In this document: piece after piece, positions 37,200 to 46,626 of the stretch
Position numbering within the stretch: position 1 is the stretch's first letter
How the letters are laid out: each line of letters opens with the position of its first letter
Source of the DNA: CAYVXE01 sp964455375
GTDB lineage: Bacteria > Zhuqueibacterota > Zhuqueibacteria > Oceanimicrobiales > Oceanimicrobiaceae
Assembly: GCA_964455375.1 (NCBI GenBank)
Contig: CAYVXE010000005.1
Location: 11,278-75,277 of the forward strand
Length of the DNA: 64,000 nucleotides
Direction: 5' to 3'
The notes under the pieces: generated by a model
The model's database searches: none
The model's input: the letters and a program-made list of their open reading frames with translations, nothing else
What the model was told of the DNA's origin: nothing
Position numbers and translations under genes: made by a program

Positions 37200-38143
37200 G
37201 ACCGGCGTTGACAAGTACAGATTCTGAAAGGATTGTCTATTTTCTGAGTAAAGGCAAAAGGCTGTTTGGTGTCCTGCATGTGCCAACGGATTGCACGAAG
37301 AAAATTGGTGTTATTTTTTTGAATTCCGGGCCTCAATATAGAGTAGGCCCTCACAGAATGTATGTGAAAGCGGCACGACGCTTGAGCCAAGTGGGCTTTT
37401 GGGTTTTGCGGATGGATTTCCCCGGAATTGGTGATAGCGAAGGTGAAATTGATTCTATTCATTTTGATTGCTATGATCCTGCAGATACCTGCAGCGCTAT
37501 CGATTTCCTGATGGAAAAAGAAAAGATAGATAAGGTAGTACTCATAGGAACTTGTGCCGGGGCAAGAAATGCGCTGATGACGGCCGCCAGAGATAGTAGA
37601 GTAGATTCGATTGTCTTATGGTCGCTTCCGATGATTACTTTTTCACTTTATACCCCTGTTTCAAAGAATGCCCCCCGTGCCTCCATGAGTGGCATTGCCG
37701 CGAAGCGTTATTTGAAAAATTGGTTGAAAAAGGCATTTAGCATAAAGGCCTGGAAAGACTATTTTTTTTCAGGTAGAGACAAAATATCGCTTAGAACTTT
37801 AATGAGTACAATTTGGAGTTTAGCCGGCTTCAGGAAGAAATCGGAGAAAAATCGGCATAAAGCGTTTTTTGAGGCATTTCAATCTGTTGTTTTCTCTAAT
37901 CGTCCGGTTCTTTTCGTCTACGGCGAGAAAGACGTGATCCTGAAAGAAGAGTTTGAAATTAATTTCCGCAAGTTTTCAGAAGGGAAAAAACAGCGCTGCG
38001 ATTATTATATAATACCTGACGGTGATCATACGTTCACATCTTTAAAATCGGAAAATACTGTGATAGTAAAAACAGTGAATTGGTTAGCCCAAAATTATGA
38101 ATTCAACGAAGAATTCCATGGGAATAAGGTTTTATCTTCTTAA
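37178..38143 (+). CDS. Alpha/beta-hydrolase-fold protein, exosortase-A-associated hydrolase 1-like
   Basis: A 321-residue alpha/beta-hydrolase overlapping the previous gene by 22 bp. FLNSGPQYRVGPHRMYVKAAR, LRMDFPGIGDSEGE, and the elbow GTCAGA are visible; Cys replaces Ser as the putative nucleophile, as I recall for the hydrolase-1 group. A C-terminal PDGDHTF supplies the His and FVYGEKDVIL the Asp region. The pair with the gene before is a hallmark of exosortase-A-type polysaccharide loci. Esterase or acyl-transfer roles are both possible. Confidence 0.75.
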   Translation: MVKGRKLRPALTSTDSERIVYFLSKGKRLFGVLHVPTDCTKKIGVIFLNSGPQYRVGPHRMYVKAARRLSQVGFWVLRMDFPGIGDSEGEIDSIHFDCYDPADTCSAIDFLMEKEKIDKVVLIGTCAGARNALMTAARDSRVDSIVLWSLPMITFSLYTPVSKNAPRASMSGIAAKRYLKNWLKKAFSIKAWKDYFFSGRDKISLRTLMSTIWSLAGFRKKSEKNRHKAFFEAFQSVVFSNRPVLFVYGEKDVILKEEFEINFRKFSEGKKQRCDYYIIPDGDHTFTSLKSENTVIVKTVNWLAQNYEFNEEFHGNKVLSS

Positions 38144-38255
38144 CGTGCTTCCTACATCGCGACAATTCCGCAAGGGCTGAGGCAATTAATCTACAATCAA
38201 AAGTTAACCATTTATTGAACCATTATCCGCATTACTGAAAGGAGGTGAATACGAA

Positions 38256-38297
38256 GTGGTAAGTTTCATGAGCATAATTAAATTGTTTTCACAATAA
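38256..38297 (+). CDS. Possible 13-residue leader peptide
   Basis: A GTG-initiated frame MVSFMSIIKLFSQ stands behind AAAGGAGGTG, a very strong ribosome site, in the gap before the lipoprotein gene. It is too short to judge by composition. It may be a leader peptide or a chance frame. Confidence 0.2.
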   Translation: MVSFMSIIKLFSQ

Positions 38298-38315
38298 AAA
38301 CAGGAGAATAAAACA

Positions 38316-38891
38316 ATGGTAAGAAAAATACATTTTTTTTGTTTGAACATTACGTTCGTTGTATTTTTGCTTGTTGGTTGTGGAGAAGACAAAACGAATT
38401 CCGTTGAACCGCTGCTGTCGGACAGTGATAATATGAACACTTTAGGGGCGGTAGAGGTGGTAGATAAAGACTTAGAGCTGAATGCGCCTGCTGATGTAGC
38501 TGTTGGAAAAGCGCGTTTCGTCGTTGATGGCATTGTAGATAGGGTGGTTTTCTTTGATGATGGCAATGTGTTAACGGTATCGGCAAGAGCTACAGGAATG
38601 GATGCCAATGAAACATATATAAGTCAAATGTTTGATATCGGCTCAGTTGCCAGTGGCCCGGATGCCTGCCAGCCGACTATTTTTGACGCTGGTGATCCAG
38701 GTTATCTCATTGATATTCAGTTTTTAGGTTTTTATGAAAATCAGAGATTGTCAACGTCTTATAGCGGAGCCGACTATGTTCCGCTTGACAAAATAGGTAC
38801 TGTATCTTTGGAACGTGTTATTTCATTTGATCCACTCGTAACCGAGCATTTGGCCTGTTCAAAGGTCACGTTTAGACCTGCATTGGAATAA
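38316..38891 (+). CDS. Predicted lipoprotein of unknown function
   Basis: A 191-residue protein with a type II signal peptide: a hydrophobic stretch, then LLVGC with Cys22 as lipidation site. The mature part begins with an acidic linker. I recognise no domain; residues ~95-190 contain two Cys (DACQP and LACSK) that may pair. An ACAGGAGA site precedes the ATG. It sits upstream of the large malectin-domain protein, but no functional link can be shown. Confidence 0.7.
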   Translation: MVRKIHFFCLNITFVVFLLVGCGEDKTNSVEPLLSDSDNMNTLGAVEVVDKDLELNAPADVAVGKARFVVDGIVDRVVFFDDGNVLTVSARATGMDANETYISQMFDIGSVASGPDACQPTIFDAGDPGYLIDIQFLGFYENQRLSTSYSGADYVPLDKIGTVSLERVISFDPLVTEHLACSKVTFRPALE

Positions 38892-39050
38892 TCCTACTGG
38901 TTGAATGTTAAAGAAATCTTGAAACATAAGATGCAGCCAGAGACCACACACTCTTCGAGGAGTTGAAGTAGCGCATATTTTACAACGTCCCAAACCAATG
39001 ATCAAAAAAAGGATAATTTTCCCATAGATAACTAACGTACAGAGGGTGAT

Positions 39051-42000
39051 ATGAAAAAATATGCTAAGATTACAATAAATCTCCTGTTTACTTTTGTCTT
39101 TTTATTAAACAGTGCACTGGCGCAGTCGTTGTTTCAGGGGCCGGCCACAGGAACGAGTGACCCGGGAGCAGCCGTTTCTACGGTTAATTTTTCAGCAGTT
39201 CAACAGGCGGCTGCTTCTCAACACGTGTTAGTAAAAAGACCGAAAGGAAAACATCACATTTCATTGATTCCCAATCCCCCAAATTTGAAAGCTGCAAGCG
39301 GACCGGCAGGCTCCAATGTTTTTATTGAAGCGCCTAGACTTACCGCAGCACAAACGGCACCCACGCTGTTGTCCAGTTTTAATGGCATCGATGATGCCGG
39401 GAATGTCATCCCGCCCGACCCTCACATGGCGGCAGGACCCAATGATATTATGGCAACTATCAATGTTGAATTTGGTATTTGGGACAAACAGGGCAACAAA
39501 CTTTTCGGAATCGATGCCAATTCATGGTTTAGTAATGTCCTTGCCAACGCAGACCCTTTCGATCCGCAAATCATTTTTGATCACTACGAAAATCGATGGG
39601 TAATGATTTGGGTAGGTGGAAATCTTACCACTGAAGCCTACCTTTTAGTTTCTGTCTCGGATGATTCCGACCCGTTAGGGACCTGGTTTAATTGGGCCAT
39701 ACGTGCAGACAGAAACGGCAATACGTCGAATAACAATCTTAACGATTACCCCAAGCTTGGTTATGACGATAAAAATATCTATGTGACTTCTAACCAATTT
39801 GATCTGACGTCGTTATCATTCCAATTTGTACAACTTCGTGTGATTGAGAAAACTCAAATGTACAATGGAACACTTGGCAGTGTAACGTATAACGATTTAT
39901 GGGATTTGCGTGATCCTGACAATTTAACGGTGCAAGTGTTTACGGTTATTCCCGCGGTGCATTTGGATGTCGATGCTGAGGGTTCTGCATTTTTGATCAA
40001 TGACAGCCCTTTTGTGACAGGTACGACCGTGACCGTTTGGGAAGTTACCGACCCGGCAGGTGCCATTAGTCTCAGCGCTGCGGATGTCGCAGTTACATCG
40101 AGTTCTTCTCCACCTGATGCCGAACAATTGGGAGATGGTTCACTCATTGATGTAGGCGGTCGTAGATTCCGCAATGCTGTTTTCAGAGCCGATAATATCT
40201 GGACGGCGCATAGTGTCGCAGGCGGTGCCAACGATTCTGATGCTGATGCCAGATACGTCAGAGTTGGTATCGATAATTCAGCTAATCTGTCTTTGACTCT
40301 AAATGAAGATGTGGCGTTGCATCTGGATAGTTTTTATCATTCTTATCCGGCAATTATGGTGGGAAATGATTTAAGCATGACCTTAGCTTACACTCGTTCC
40401 AGCGCCACCGAATTTGCCGGTGCCTTTTACACAGGGCGTCTTGATACAGACCCATCCGGCCTCGCTGCAAGTACATTACTAAAACCGGGTGAGGATAACT
40501 ACGTTAAGACCTTTGGCGGTTCCCGTAACCGGTGGGGAGATTATATGGGGACCGCGCTAGACCCCACAACAGGGAACACCTGGATGTTCGTTGAATACGC
40601 GGATCTTTCCGTTGGGCCAGGGACAAGCGACGACCGTTGGGGTACGTGGTTTGGAGAAGTTAATTTTGCTACAGATGTTCCTCCGACCATTACTTCCGTA
40701 CCGAATACAGCCGCTACGGTGGACCAGGCTTATGCATACGATGACAATAACACAGTTGAAGCTACCGGTACGCAACCCATTACCTTTTCTTTAGTCAGTG
40801 GACCAACAGGTTTTACGGTGGCCTCCGATGGCCTCATTACCTGGACGCCAACTATTTCTGACACTGGTATCAATAATGTTCAGATTTTGGCTTCAAATAC
40901 TTTTGGTACAGATATTCAAAATTTCGACATACTTGTCAGTGAGGCCCCGCCACCCTCTGCTGCACAGCTTCGTATCAATTCTGGCGGTGCAGACTTTACC
41001 GATATTAATGGCGATTTATTTGTCGCGGATAAGGCGTTTGTCGCCGGAGATTTTGGTTTCCAGGGTGGAACTGCTAATTCTACCAATTCTGCTATTGCTG
41101 GCACTGATGATGACCTTCTTTATCAGACCTTCCGGGAAGGAAGCTCTTTCGGCTATATTTTCGACAATTTGACGGTTGACGATTATACCGTTACTTTATT
41201 CTTCACTGAACCATTTGCTCCTCGTTCGGGTGCACGTGTCTTTGATGTAACGGCAGAAGGCACTGTTGTATTAGATAATTTTGAAATTTTTGTTGCGGCA
41301 GGTGGCCGGTTCACTGCTCATACTGAAACATTTATTGTCAACGTATCTGATGGCCAACTTAATATCGATTTTGATACGGTTTCCGGACGACTTGACCCAG
41401 TGGTAAGCGCAATTTCCGTGGTCGGTTCTGCACCGCCTGTGGTGGAACCGAACATCTCGGTTACGCCGCTTACTTTAGATTTTGGTGACGTGAATACCAA
41501 CGCAACAAAGGATTCGACTGTGACTATTACCAACATTGGGAACGCAGATTTACTAGTGAGCGGTTTAACGACCACCAACAGTTTATTCTCAGTGGTCTCA
41601 CCTGCAACACCGGTAACAGTTGTACCACAAGGTTCGGAAATTGTTACGGTCAGATTTAGTCCGACGGCTGTTGGTGCGCAAAGCGGCAATCTTGATATCA
41701 CGAGTGACGACCCGGATCAAGGGGTGGTATCGGTAACTCTGGCCGGAAACGGCGTTACTCCTCCGCCGGATGTAGCGGATATCAGTGTCAGTCCGCTGAG
41801 TGTTGATTTTGGCCAGGTCGTTCTGCTTGATTCTGCCGACGCCATTGTGACTGTTTCAAATATTGGGACTCAGGTATTAACCGTCAGTGATTTAGCAACG
41901 ACCAATGCTGTTTTTACGGTCGTCAGTCCGGCAACACCGTTCGATGTTGCTGCAAATAACGGCTCGCAGGACGTTGTCATTCGCTTTAAACCCACTGTTG

Positions 42001-42935
42001 CGGTAGTTGAAAATGGTGATCTGACCATCACCAGCAACGATCCAGACCAGGGCATCGTGACTGTAACGCTTACCGGCGAAGGCATTCCCGCCCCTGTTGC
42101 GGGTACTGCATTCCGTGTCAATGCCGGGGGTAGTGATTTCACAGATTCGAATGGCGAGCTTTTTGTAGCAGATAAAGCATTTGTCGCTGGGGATTTCGGT
42201 TTCCAGGGTGGTTCATCCGGTTCCACGGGTGCCGGTATAGCGGGTACCACGGATGATGCCCTTTACCAGAGCTTTCGAGAAGGTGATCCTTTCAGTTATA
42301 TATTTGATAATTTAGCGACGGACGATTATGCGATAACGTTGTTTTTTATGGAACCCCGGGCACCTCGGGCAGGTGGGCGTGTCTTTGATGTGACTGTTGA
42401 AGGGACTGTGGTGCTGAATGATTTGGATATATTTGTTGCTTCAGGTTCTCGATTCACCGCTCTCACTGAGACGTTTATCGTGCATGTTGCAGATGGTCAG
42501 TTGAATATAGATTTTAACGCTGTTTCCGGACGACTTGATCCTATCTTAAGTGCTATAGCAGTCGTAGGGCAGGGTGTTGTGGCGCCTCAGTTGGCCACGC
42601 AAACAAAATTTTCTCCAAAACTTTCGGCCACAAAAAATCAACTATCGCAAGTACCTGATAGGTTTGAGCTTCAGCAAAACTATCCTAATCCTTTTAATCC
42701 TGAAACTGTAATCCGTTACAGTATTCCAACAGGAATGAATGTCAGCCTAAAGATTTACAACGTCTTGGGGCAGGAAGTCCTAAGTCTGGTTGATAAATTT
42801 CAGGAACCCGGAGAATTTAGTGTCAAGTGGACTGGAACGAACGCCGCTGGCAATAAAGTAACCTCCGGTATTTATGTTTATCAACTAAAAGGGGAAGGGG
42901 TTGTTGAAACAAGGAAGATGATTTTGTTGCAATAA
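39051..42935 (+). CDS. Large secreted multidomain protein with two malectin and two ASH domains and a T9SS-type tail
   Basis: A 1294-residue exported protein. After the signal peptide, residues ~100-540 form a propeller-like region (PPDPHMAAGPNDIM, then repeated strands). A putative Ig domain occupies ~542-636, malectin-like domain 1 ~638-793, two ASPM-SPD2-Hydin/choice-of-anchor-D-like domains ~798-903 and ~906-1013, and malectin-like domain 2 ~1017-1173. The sorting domain with FELQQNYPNPFNP covers ~1201-1294. The two malectin modules share GDFGFQGG and SGRLDP. Malectin binds carbohydrates, so a cell-surface adhesin or polysaccharide-binding protein is likely. Confidence 0.85.
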   Translation: MKKYAKITINLLFTFVFLLNSALAQSLFQGPATGTSDPGAAVSTVNFSAVQQAAASQHVLVKRPKGKHHISLIPNPPNLKAASGPAGSNVFIEAPRLTAAQTAPTLLSSFNGIDDAGNVIPPDPHMAAGPNDIMATINVEFGIWDKQGNKLFGIDANSWFSNVLANADPFDPQIIFDHYENRWVMIWVGGNLTTEAYLLVSVSDDSDPLGTWFNWAIRADRNGNTSNNNLNDYPKLGYDDKNIYVTSNQFDLTSLSFQFVQLRVIEKTQMYNGTLGSVTYNDLWDLRDPDNLTVQVFTVIPAVHLDVDAEGSAFLINDSPFVTGTTVTVWEVTDPAGAISLSAADVAVTSSSSPPDAEQLGDGSLIDVGGRRFRNAVFRADNIWTAHSVAGGANDSDADARYVRVGIDNSANLSLTLNEDVALHLDSFYHSYPAIMVGNDLSMTLAYTRSSATEFAGAFYTGRLDTDPSGLAASTLLKPGEDNYVKTFGGSRNRWGDYMGTALDPTTGNTWMFVEYADLSVGPGTSDDRWGTWFGEVNFATDVPPTITSVPNTAATVDQAYAYDDNNTVEATGTQPITFSLVSGPTGFTVASDGLITWTPTISDTGINNVQILASNTFGTDIQNFDILVSEAPPPSAAQLRINSGGADFTDINGDLFVADKAFVAGDFGFQGGTANSTNSAIAGTDDDLLYQTFREGSSFGYIFDNLTVDDYTVTLFFTEPFAPRSGARVFDVTAEGTVVLDNFEIFVAAGGRFTAHTETFIVNVSDGQLNIDFDTVSGRLDPVVSAISVVGSAPPVVEPNISVTPLTLDFGDVNTNATKDSTVTITNIGNADLLVSGLTTTNSLFSVVSPATPVTVVPQGSEIVTVRFSPTAVGAQSGNLDITSDDPDQGVVSVTLAGNGVTPPPDVADISVSPLSVDFGQVVLLDSADAIVTVSNIGTQVLTVSDLATTNAVFTVVSPATPFDVAANNGSQDVVIRFKPTVAVVENGDLTITSNDPDQGIVTVTLTGEGIPAPVAGTAFRVNAGGSDFTDSNGELFVADKAFVAGDFGFQGGSSGSTGAGIAGTTDDALYQSFREGDPFSYIFDNLATDDYAITLFFMEPRAPRAGGRVFDVTVEGTVVLNDLDIFVASGSRFTALTETFIVHVADGQLNIDFNAVSGRLDPILSAIAVVGQGVVAPQLATQTKFSPKLSATKNQLSQVPDRFELQQNYPNPFNPETVIRYSIPTGMNVSLKIYNVLGQEVLSLVDKFQEPGEFSVKWTGTNAAGNKVTSGIYVYQLKGEGVVETRKMILLQ

Positions 42936-42954
42936 CCATCGGTTCGTAGTTTAC

Positions 42955-43000
42955 AATGGGAAAGAGAAATGGAACATTACATTCGTTTTTCTTTCCCATT
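42955..43000 (+). terminator. Putative hairpin terminator
   Basis: A 15-bp stem with one mismatch: AATGGGAAAGAGAAA at 42955-42969 pairs with the reverse complement at 42986-43000, 16-base loop. It lies 20 bp after the stop of the malectin-domain gene. There is no clear T tract, so efficiency is doubtful. Confidence 0.4.
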
Positions 43001-43100
43001 CTCTTAACGGCATTGCCGGATTAGAAGTGAAAAGTGGTGTGTTTTTTTATAGACGAACAGTTTAGAATTTGTGAACAAAGAGTCAATAAGGGAGGCGTAT

Positions 43101-44246
43101 ATGGACTTTTCTTGGTCCGAAGAACAACTTGAATTTAAGCGGGCTGCTATTGAATTCGCTAAAAAAGAGCTCAATGACAATGTGATCGACCGGGACGAGA
43201 ATGCAGTTTTTTCGTACGAACTCTGGAAGAAGTGTGCAGACTTTGGCGTTCAGGGGCTATCTTTTCCAAAAGAATACGGGGGAAACGGTCAGGATATTCT
43301 AACGGCAATGTTGGTCATGGAAGGACTTGGCTACGGCTGCAAAGACAGCGGTCTCCTGTTTGGTATCAATGCACAAATGTGGAGCGTGCAAATGCCAATT
43401 TATGCCTTTGGTAGCGAAGAACAAAAACGTAAATATTTGCCAAAATTCTGTTCGGGAGAATTGATAGGCGCTCACGGTATGAGTGAGCCGGGATCCGGTT
43501 CAGATGCTTTTAGCTTAAGTACCACGGCACAGTTGGATGGAGATCACTACATTTTAACCGGAACGAAAACCTGGGTCACAAATGCGCCTGTGGCAGACGT
43601 CTTTGTTGTATTCGCCACAGTCAACAAGAGCATGGGATTTATGGGGGTTACGGGCTTCATTGTTGAAAAAGACACTCCCGGATTTCGGGTCAGTAAGAAA
43701 ATTGGCAAAATGGGGCTCAAAACATCTCCAATGGCTGAGCTTATTTTTGAGGATTGCAGGATTCCGGTTGCCAATCGTTTAGGTCGGGAAGGAGCCGGTG
43801 CGTCCATATTTAGTGACTCTATGGAGTGGGAGAGAAGCTGCATTTTAGCGAATTACCTCGGTGGTATGGAAAGACAGTTGGAGAGAAGCATTCAATATGC
43901 AAAAGAGCGCAAACAGTTTAAAAAACCTATTGGTAAATTTCAATCTGTTGCAAATAAACTTGTTGACATGAAAGTCCGCATGGAGACAGCAAGGCTCATT
44001 TTATACAAGGTGGCGTGGTTGAAAAAAAATGAGGGCTCTGCGCCCATGGATGCGGCCATTGCCAAACTTTACATGAGTGAATCCTGGGTAAAATCTTGCC
44101 TGGATGCGATCCAGGTTCATGGGGGGTATGGCTATACGACAGAATTCGAATTAGAAAGAGATTTGAGAGATTCTGTGGGAGGGACGCTTTATTCCGGCAC
44201 TTCAGAAATTCAAAGAAATATTATCGCTCGTTATCTTGGACTTTAG
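43101..44246 (+). CDS. Acyl-CoA-dehydrogenase-fold oxidase, probable L-prolyl-S-carrier dehydrogenase
   Basis: About 381 residues starting at the ATG at 43101 behind AAGGGAGG (a GTG at 43071 is weaker). AHGMSEPGSGSDAF is the flavin-binding signature and TSEIQRNIIARYLGL closes the fold. The MCAD-type catalytic Glu position is Ser365 (YSGTSE), while MEWERSC places Glu244 in helix G as in isovaleryl-CoA dehydrogenase and, as I recall, in prolyl-carrier dehydrogenases such as PigA/RedW/PltE. The next gene is a prolyl-type adenylating enzyme. Prolyl-S-carrier would be oxidised twice to pyrrole-2-carboxyl-S-carrier. Oxidation of another acyl carrier substrate is the alternative. Confidence 0.8.
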   Translation: MDFSWSEEQLEFKRAAIEFAKKELNDNVIDRDENAVFSYELWKKCADFGVQGLSFPKEYGGNGQDILTAMLVMEGLGYGCKDSGLLFGINAQMWSVQMPIYAFGSEEQKRKYLPKFCSGELIGAHGMSEPGSGSDAFSLSTTAQLDGDHYILTGTKTWVTNAPVADVFVVFATVNKSMGFMGVTGFIVEKDTPGFRVSKKIGKMGLKTSPMAELIFEDCRIPVANRLGREGAGASIFSDSMEWERSCILANYLGGMERQLERSIQYAKERKQFKKPIGKFQSVANKLVDMKVRMETARLILYKVAWLKKNEGSAPMDAAIAKLYMSESWVKSCLDAIQVHGGYGYTTEFELERDLRDSVGGTLYSGTSEIQRNIIARYLGL

Positions 44247-44336
44247 CCGTAACATTTTCATTTGAGGTCATCTCCAGTTTTTGCTGATGAAACAAATCTT
44301 AAAAAAAATCATAATTTAAGGGAGGAACGTTAAAAA

Positions 44337-45917
44337 ATGACATATCTACTCCAACATCTTTTAACAAGTTCTGCAAAAAACTACCCGGAGAAAGTCGCGG
44401 TTGTTTATAATGATGAAAGCATTACGTACAAACATCTCGACGACACTACCAATAAATTGGCCTCTGTATTACGGGAAAATGGTGTAAAACGGGGGGATCG
44501 GGTGGGGATTTATATCAATAAGTCTATCCCCTCAATCATCAGCATTCATGGGATTTTGAAAGCCGGAGCGGTGTATGTTCCGTTAGACCCCAATGCGCCT
44601 GTACAACGTTTGGGATATATCATTGAAAATTGCGCAATCCGCTGTCTCCTCACGTCTACAAGAAAAGTCGGAACGTTGGAAGCAATGTTTCCTGAAAAGA
44701 ATCCTTTAGATGTCGTAATCCTCACAGATGATTTAAGTAACGAGAAACAAAATTTGCCAGTTAAGGTAATTGAATGGCCTGAGATTACCGGTTGCGAGGT
44801 GACGGATTTGCCTGAAAATGATAGTATCGAAACTGACTTAGGTTATATCCTGTATACCTCCGGTTCCACAGGTACACCAAAAGGCGTGATGATCTCGCAT
44901 TTGAATGCATTAACATTTGTGAACTGGGCTCATGATACGTTCAAAGTGAATTCAGAGGACAGACTGTCCAATCATGCACCTTTGCATTTTGATCTGTCCA
45001 TTTTTGATATTTTTACTGCTTTCAAAGCAGGTGCGACTCTGGTGTTAGTTCCGGAAGGCGCCTCAACTTTTCCAATCAGACTTGCCGACTGGATTGAAAA
45101 TAACAAAATTTCCGTGTGGTACTCAGTACCCTCGATTCTTTCTTTGATGGTACTCCATGGAAAATTGGAGCGTCATGCCTTCTCCAATTTGAGAACCATT
45201 CTCTTTGCTGGAGAAGTATTCCCGGTCAAATACTTACGGAATCTGATGGACCTGCTCCCGAATGTAAGATATTATAATCTTTACGGTCCCACTGAAACCA
45301 ATGTGATTACATATTACGAGGTGCCAAAATTACCTGCCGAACAAACAAAACCAATTCCAATTGGTAAAACCTGTGCGAATATGGAAGTTTTCGCTTTAAA
45401 CGAAAATGGCGAAATTGTGACAAAATCCGGAGAGGAAGGAGAGCTTTTTGCCCGCGGATCATGTGTGGCTCAGGGATACTGGGGAGATATAGAAAAAACC
45501 AATAGCTTATTTGTGCAAAATCAGACACAACCTTATTTTCAGGAAAAAATGTACAGAACGGGAGACTTAGTAACGTTAGATGAAGAAGGGAATTATATCT
45601 ACATGGGCCGCAAAGATCACATGATCAAAAGTAGGGGGTATCGAATTGAGCTTGGCGAAATCGAAGCGGTCCTTTACAGTCATCCGGAAATAAAGGAAGC
45701 TGCAGTGGTGGCTGTCCCCGATGATTTGATTGGACACCGTTTAAAAGCCTTCGTGGTCTTAAATAAAATAAATGGTTTCAACGCGAAAACGTTAGAAGGC
45801 TTTTGTGCAAAAAAACTTCCCAGTTATATGATTCCTGAAAAGATAGAATTGTCCGAGGTCTTACCGAAAACATCCACTGGAAAAATTAACCGTCCTGCAT
45901 TGGCAAAACAAGCATAA
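44337..45917 (+). CDS. Stand-alone adenylation enzyme, predicted L-prolyl-AMP ligase
   Basis: A 526-residue ANL enzyme with all adenylation cores: YTSGSTGTPKG (173-183), FDLSIFDIF (218-226), NLYGPTE (314-320), YRTGD, and KTSTGK with Lys516. The specificity-pocket residues, aligned by eye to GrsA-Phe, are D219 L220 F223 Y262 L289 A291 L315 V323 I324 K516. This differs only at the ninth position from DLFYLALVCK, the code I recall for proline in pyrrole pathways. No carrier or condensation domain is fused, so it must load a separate carrier protein; three are at 24.8-25.7 kb. It also resembles the AMP-ligase gene common in exosortase-A loci. Confidence 0.85.
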   Translation: MTYLLQHLLTSSAKNYPEKVAVVYNDESITYKHLDDTTNKLASVLRENGVKRGDRVGIYINKSIPSIISIHGILKAGAVYVPLDPNAPVQRLGYIIENCAIRCLLTSTRKVGTLEAMFPEKNPLDVVILTDDLSNEKQNLPVKVIEWPEITGCEVTDLPENDSIETDLGYILYTSGSTGTPKGVMISHLNALTFVNWAHDTFKVNSEDRLSNHAPLHFDLSIFDIFTAFKAGATLVLVPEGASTFPIRLADWIENNKISVWYSVPSILSLMVLHGKLERHAFSNLRTILFAGEVFPVKYLRNLMDLLPNVRYYNLYGPTETNVITYYEVPKLPAEQTKPIPIGKTCANMEVFALNENGEIVTKSGEEGELFARGSCVAQGYWGDIEKTNSLFVQNQTQPYFQEKMYRTGDLVTLDEEGNYIYMGRKDHMIKSRGYRIELGEIEAVLYSHPEIKEAAVVAVPDDLIGHRLKAFVVLNKINGFNAKTLEGFCAKKLPSYMIPEKIELSEVLPKTSTGKINRPALAKQA

Positions 45918-45933
45918 TATCTATAAAAACTAA

Positions 45934-46572
<639 letters not shown>

Positions 46573-46626
46573 AATGTCGGTCTAAATAATCTCTAAAAAC
46601 TAACAAGAGGAAAATCTTTTACAAAA

